The translations under genes and the position numbers were made by a program. From Candidatus Melainabacteria bacterium (GTDB lineage: Bacteria; Actinomycetota; Actinomycetes; Mycobacteriales; Pseudonocardiaceae), in contig CAJCJE010000230.1 of NCBI GenBank assembly GCA_903970565.1, forward strand, positions 1 through 7,358: DNA of 7,358 nucleotides. Direction: 5' to 3'. This document shows, one piece after another, positions 1 through 7,358 of this stretch. Below the pieces are notes generated by a model. It saw only the letters and a list, made by a program, of their open reading frames with translations, had not been told where the DNA came from and did no database searches. Within the stretch, counting starts at the first letter, position 1. Each line of letters starts with the position of its first letter.

Positions 1-36
1 GACTGGCGCTTGTGGCGTTCTCACCGCAGATCACCC

Positions 37-45
37 ACTCTACCA
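37..45 (-). promoter_or_regulatory. Candidate extended -10 promoter (P2) facing left
   Basis: On the minus strand the sequence TGGTAGAGT occurs here. TAGAGT fits the actinobacterial -10 pattern TANNNT, and TGG directly before it is an extended -10 (TGn). No good -35 hexamer lies 17-19 bp upstream (about 60-67). Transcription would start near position 30 and leave the window, so the target gene is not visible. It lies downstream of P1 in the same direction and could form a tandem pair with it. Confidence 0.4.
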
Positions 46-92
46 CAACCGTGGGAGCTTGGTTCGTGACCCGAGCCTATCCCGTCCACGCC

Positions 93-164
93 CGTTCCCA
101 GGAGCCTTGCGGCTTTCCGGGCCCGTTCCGCGCTGACAAGAAGAAAGTTACACGCCTGGGAACG
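93..164. repeat. Perfect 10-bp inverted repeat around the P1 -10 region
   Basis: CGTTCCCAGG at 93-102 is exactly complementary to CCTGGGAACG at 155-164, with 52 bases between. The right arm lies inside the 17-bp spacer of candidate promoter P1 and the left arm about 40 bp downstream of its -10. A transcript starting at P1 would lack the right arm, so an RNA stem could form only in read-through from tyrS. A small hairpin with a GCAA tetraloop (minus strand, 103-114, 4-bp stem) lies next to the left arm. A direct repeat GCCCGTTCC (90-98 and 121-129, 31 bp apart) is also present. Function is unknown; an operator pair or RNA processing stem are both possible. Confidence 0.45.
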
Positions 165-173
165 ACAGGTCAA
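145..173 (-). promoter_or_regulatory. Candidate SigA-type promoter (P1) facing left
   Basis: On the minus strand a -35 hexamer TTGACC (168-173) is followed by an exact 17-bp spacer (151-167) and a -10 hexamer TAACTT (145-150, TANNNT). Transcription would begin near position 138 and run left out of the window, giving a leader of more than 130 bases before any gene. A good -35/-10 pair with standard spacing, in a non-coding region, with a second promoter-like site downstream, is typical of a strongly expressed unit. A stable-RNA operon or another housekeeping gene could follow. The gene it drives is not in the window. Confidence 0.5.
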
Positions 174-181
174 ATCGCGCC

Positions 182-240
182 CCAGTAGACCCGACACGTC
201 CGAAAGTCGCAGGTCAGCGACCCTGTGTCGGGCTGGTTTT
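182..240 (-). terminator. Possible tyrS terminator or hairpin
   Basis: An 8-bp perfect inverted repeat pairs 190-197 (CCCGACAC) with 225-232 (GTGTCGGG). It is extended by CCAG (182-185) pairing with CTGG (233-236) after a 4-base bulge. A smaller hairpin (GGTC 212-215 with GACC 219-222) sits in the loop. The structure begins 9 bases after the tyrS stop. Read on the minus strand it is preceded by AAAA and has no following T run. Read on the plus strand it is followed by TTTT (237-240). It may therefore be a U-less actinobacterial terminator for tyrS, a bidirectional element, or an mRNA-end stabiliser. The 27-base loop makes it weaker than a classic intrinsic terminator. Confidence 0.35.
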
Positions 241-244
241 GACG

Positions 245-1537
245 CTATCGCACCAGCCGAACGCCCGCAGTGTGACGCTTACCACGCCGAAGGACCAGCC
301 AATCGCCTTTCAGCAGGTCAGCGGCTGTTGGCCGCCAGGTCTCGTCGGTGACCTTCGTGTTATTGGCGTAGGCGCCGCCCTCCTTGATCGCCCGTCGCGC
401 GGCGCTCCTGCTCTCCGCCAGGCCGCAGGAGACCAGCAGATCGACGATGCTCGCGCCGTCGCCGAGAGTCGCGCTGCCACTGGGGGCCTCGGCCATCGCG
501 GCGTCGAGTGTCGCCTCGTCGAGTTCGCGCAGGTCACCTCGACCGAACAGAGCCTGACCTGCGGCGGAGGCCTGACGCATCTCGCGCTCGCCGTGTACCA
601 GCGCCGTCACCTGTTCGGCGAGGACACGCTGCGCGGCTCGGGCGGAGGGCCGGTCCGCGGTCTGTTTGGCCAGGTCGTCGATTTCCTCGCGGGAGAGTTC
701 GGTGAACACCTTGAGGTAGCCGTCCACGTCCCGGTCGTCGGCGTTGAGCCAGAACCGGAAGAACGCATACGGGCTGGTCAGCGCCGGGTCAAGCCAGATG
801 GTGCCGCCCTCGGTCTTGCCGAACTTGGTGCCGTCGGCCTTGGTGATCAGCGGCGTGGCCAGCGCGTGCACCGACTGGCCGGTGGCACGGTGGATCAGGT
901 CGACCCCGGAGGTGAGGTTGCCCCACTGGTCGCTGCCACCGGTCTGGAGCACGCAGTCGAAGCGTTTGTGCAGTTCCAGGAAGTCGTTGGCCTGGAGGAG
1001 CTGGTAGCTGAACTCGGTGAAGCTGATGCCCGCGTCGGAGTTGAGCCGGACGCTGATGGCCTCCTTGGCCAGCAGCCGGTTCACCCGGAAGTGTTTGCCG
1101 ACGTCGCGGAGGAAGTCAATGGCCGACAGCTGCGAGGTCCAGTCCAGGTTGTTCACCATCCTGGCCGGGTGCGGGCCGTCGAAGTCCAGGTAGGGCTCGA
1201 TCTGCTCGCGGATGCGCTGCACCCAGCTCGCGACGACGTCGAGGTCGTTGAGGGTGCGCTCGGCGGTCGGCTTCGGGTCCCCGATCAGACCGGTGGCGCC
1301 GCCGACCAGACCGAGCGGGACGTTGCCGGCCCGCTGGAAGCGGCGCACGGTGAGGATCTGCACCAGGTTGCCCAGGTGCAGGCTCGGCGCGGTGGGGTCG
1401 AACCCGCAGTAGAGGGTGATCGGCCCCGCGTCCAGCGCGCGGCGCAGCGCGTCCAGGTCGGTGGATTGCGCGATCAGGCCGCGCCAGGTCAGTTCGTCGA
1501 GGATGTGCTCACTCACGATCCGCATTGTCGCGCACAT
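245..1537 (-). CDS. tyrS: Tyrosine--tRNA ligase
   Basis: Cytosolic class I aminoacyl-tRNA synthetase that activates tyrosine with ATP and charges tRNA-Tyr. The 430-residue product is of normal bacterial TyrS length. Residues 43-50 (YCGFDPTA) carry the tyrosine-pocket motif, and 51-58 contain HLGN, the HIGH-type signature. Residues 178-185 (YQLLQAND) and 199-207 (TGGSDQWGN) line the active site, and 238-242 (KFGKT) is the KMSKS-type loop common in TyrS. An S4 RNA-binding domain follows at about 363-425. All key motifs are intact. The start is uncertain: ATG at 1537 has a GAGG nine bases upstream and lies 20 bp after the mpg stop, while ATG 1525 and GTG 1516 are in frame but have poorer ribosome sites. 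GTG 1516 would give an N-terminus closer to that remembered for mycobacterial TyrS. The gene is probably transcribed with argH and mpg. Confidence 0.97.
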   Translation of the reverse strand: MCATMRIVSEHILDELTWRGLIAQSTDLDALRRALDAGPITLYCGFDPTAPSLHLGNLVQILTVRRFQRAGNVPLGLVGGATGLIGDPKPTAERTLNDLDVVASWVQRIREQIEPYLDFDGPHPARMVNNLDWTSQLSAIDFLRDVGKHFRVNRLLAKEAISVRLNSDAGISFTEFSYQLLQANDFLELHKRFDCVLQTGGSDQWGNLTSGVDLIHRATGQSVHALATPLITKADGTKFGKTEGGTIWLDPALTSPYAFFRFWLNADDRDVDGYLKVFTELSREEIDDLAKQTADRPSARAAQRVLAEQVTALVHGEREMRQASAAGQALFGRGDLRELDEATLDAAMAEAPSGSATLGDGASIVDLLVSCGLAESRSAARRAIKEGGAYANNTKVTDETWRPTAADLLKGDWLVLRRGKRHTAGVRLVR

Positions 1538-1557
1538 CCGAGCGAACCTCGCAGCGG

Positions 1558-3653
<2,096 letters not shown>

Positions 3654-4845
3654 TCAGGCGCCGTGCAGTTCACGCTTGGCGGCAATCTTGCTCGGCAGGC
3701 CCCAGAGGTTGATGAAGCCCTTGGCCAGCGACTGGTCGAAGGTGTCGCCGGCGTCGTAGGTGGCCAGGTTGAAGTCGTAGAGCGACTGGTCGCTGCGCCG
3801 GCCGTTGACCACGGCGCGACCGCCGTGCAGAACGATCCGGATCTCGCCGGAGACCCGCTCCTGGGTCTTGGCGATGAAGGTGTCCAGCGCGTCCTTGAGC
3901 GGAGAGAACCACAGGCCGTCGTAGACCAGTTCGCCCCAGCGCTGCTCGACCTGCCGCTTGAACCGGGCCAGGTCGCGCTCGATGGTGACGTTCTCCAGTT
4001 CCTGGTGCGCGGTGATCAGCGCGAGCGCGCCGGGCGCCTCGTAGATCTCCCGGCTCTTGATGCCGACCAGCCGGTCCTCGACGATGTCCAGCCGGCCGAC
4101 GCCCTGGGCGCCGGCCCGCCGGTTGAGCTCGGTGATGGCCTTCAGCACGGTGACGGTCTCGCCGTCGATGGCGACCGGCACGCCGTGGTCGAAGGTGATG
4201 ACCAGTTCGTCGGCCTCACGCGGCTGGGCCGGGTCGGCGGTGTAGGAGTAGACGTCCTCGATCGGCGCGTTCCAGATGTCCTCCAGGAAGCCGGTTTCGA
4301 CGGCGCGGCCCCAGACGTTCTGGTCGATGGAGTACGGGGAGCGCTTGTTGACGTCGATGGGCAGGTTGCGCTCCTCGGCCCAGGCGATGGCCTTCTCGCG
4401 GGTCCAGGCGTAGTCGCGGACCGGGGCGATGCACTTGAGGTCGGGGGCCAGCGCGCCGATGCCGACCTCGAAGCGGACCTGGTCGTTGCCCTTGCCGGTG
4501 CAGCCGTGCGCGACCGTGCTGGCGCCGTGGTACTTCGCGGCCTCGGCGAGGTGCTTGACGATCACCGGCCGGGACAGGGCGGAGACCAGCGGATACCGGT
4601 CCATGTACAGCGCGTTGGCCTGTAGCGCCGGCAGGCAGTAGTGCTCGGCGAACTCGTCGCGCGCGTCGGCGACGACGGCTTCGACCGCGCCGCATTCCAG
4701 GGCCCGCTTGCGAATGGTGTCCAGGTCCTCGCCGTCCTGGCCGACATCGACGGCGACCGCGACGACCTCGGCGCCGGTTTCCTGGGCGATCCAGCCGATC
4801 GCCACCGAGGTGTCCAGACCACCGGAGTAAGCGAGCACAACCCGC

Positions 4846-4853
<8 letters not shown>
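3654..4853 (-). CDS. argG: Argininosuccinate synthase
   Basis: Joins citrulline and aspartate using ATP to give argininosuccinate, AMP and pyrophosphate, the penultimate arginine step, in the cytosol. The 399-residue product has standard length. The ATP-binding PP-motif AYSGGLDTS is at 8-16, [13 protein letters not shown] at 117-129 binds nucleotide and substrates, and [12 protein letters not shown] lies at 172-183. I chose ATG 4853 ([12 protein letters not shown]) because a strong AAGGAG lies six bases upstream. A TTG at 4874 would place that ribosome site inside the gene and add seven non-conserved residues. The start overlaps the end of argR by 8 bp. The stop lies 18 bp before argH. Any internal promoter would have to sit in the AT-rich end of argR; I see no convincing -35/-10 pair there. 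Confidence 0.97.

Positions 4854-7358
<2,505 letters not shown>

Larger units (their letters stand above)
1..244. other. Non-coding region downstream of tyrS
   Basis: No convincing gene is seen here. GC is visibly lower than in the neighbouring genes. One plus-strand frame is open from the window edge to a TAG at 186-188. It has only about 69% G/C at third positions, no recognisable protein and no supported start, so I do not call it. The region instead holds outward-facing promoter-like sequences on the minus strand, a large imperfect hairpin beside tyrS and a perfect inverted repeat, each listed separately. It looks like a spacer and leader between the arginine-mpg-tyrS unit and the next transcription unit to the left. 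Confidence 0.6.

Noticed and set aside
13..27. TGAGAAC on the minus strand (17-23) resembling part of an rRNA boxA antiterminator
   Set aside because: Only seven bases match, the flanks do not fit the TTTGAGAACTCAA-type element, and it lies too close to the predicted P2 start.
3..188. Plus-strand open frame from the window edge to TAG 186, followed by a hairpin and TTTT
   Set aside because: Third-position G/C is about 69%, well below what the real genes here show; there is no recognisable protein, and the frame overlaps the minus-strand promoter-like sequences. It could be the end of a gene starting outside, but support is too weak.

Overview
This window is a compact, minus-strand stretch of a high-GC Actinomycetota chromosome. 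Evidence for this is the strong G/C preference at third codon positions, GTG starts, 1- to 8-bp gene junctions and the gene order argD-argF-argR-argG-argH. From memory, the proteins resemble those of mycobacteria and Pseudonocardiaceae-type actinomycetes. The genus cannot be fixed from the window.

Layout in transcription order (right to left): argD enters from the right edge without its N-terminus (7358-6313). Then come argF (6311-5394), argR (5397-4846), argG (4853-3654), argH (3635-2190), a 3-methyladenine DNA glycosylase gene mpg (2193-1558) and tyrS (1537-245). Positions 1-244 are non-coding and lower in GC. They hold a possible tyrS terminator or hairpin, two candidate promoters facing out of the window to the left, and a perfect 10-bp inverted repeat. 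No tRNA, rRNA, CRISPR array, insertion sequence or prophage gene is visible.

The first five genes form the second half of the classic actinobacterial arginine operon. ArgD makes N-acetylornithine. ArgF converts ornithine to citrulline. ArgG and ArgH convert citrulline through argininosuccinate to arginine. ArgR senses arginine and would repress the operon, presumably at a site upstream of argC outside this window. The first steps (argC, argJ, argB) should lie to the right. mpg overlaps the argH stop by 4 bp and tyrS follows 20 bp later, so a base-excision-repair enzyme and a tRNA synthetase probably share the arginine transcript.

I do not see an undescribed system: the genes are conserved housekeeping genes with intact motifs. 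The points worth a second look are small. ArgR and ArgD both carry C-terminal tails with pentapeptide (15-bp) tandem repeats, each just before the ribosome binding site of the next gene; the ArgR tail is strikingly AT-rich with atypical leucine codons. The leader-like region after tyrS may be the promoter region of the next operon.
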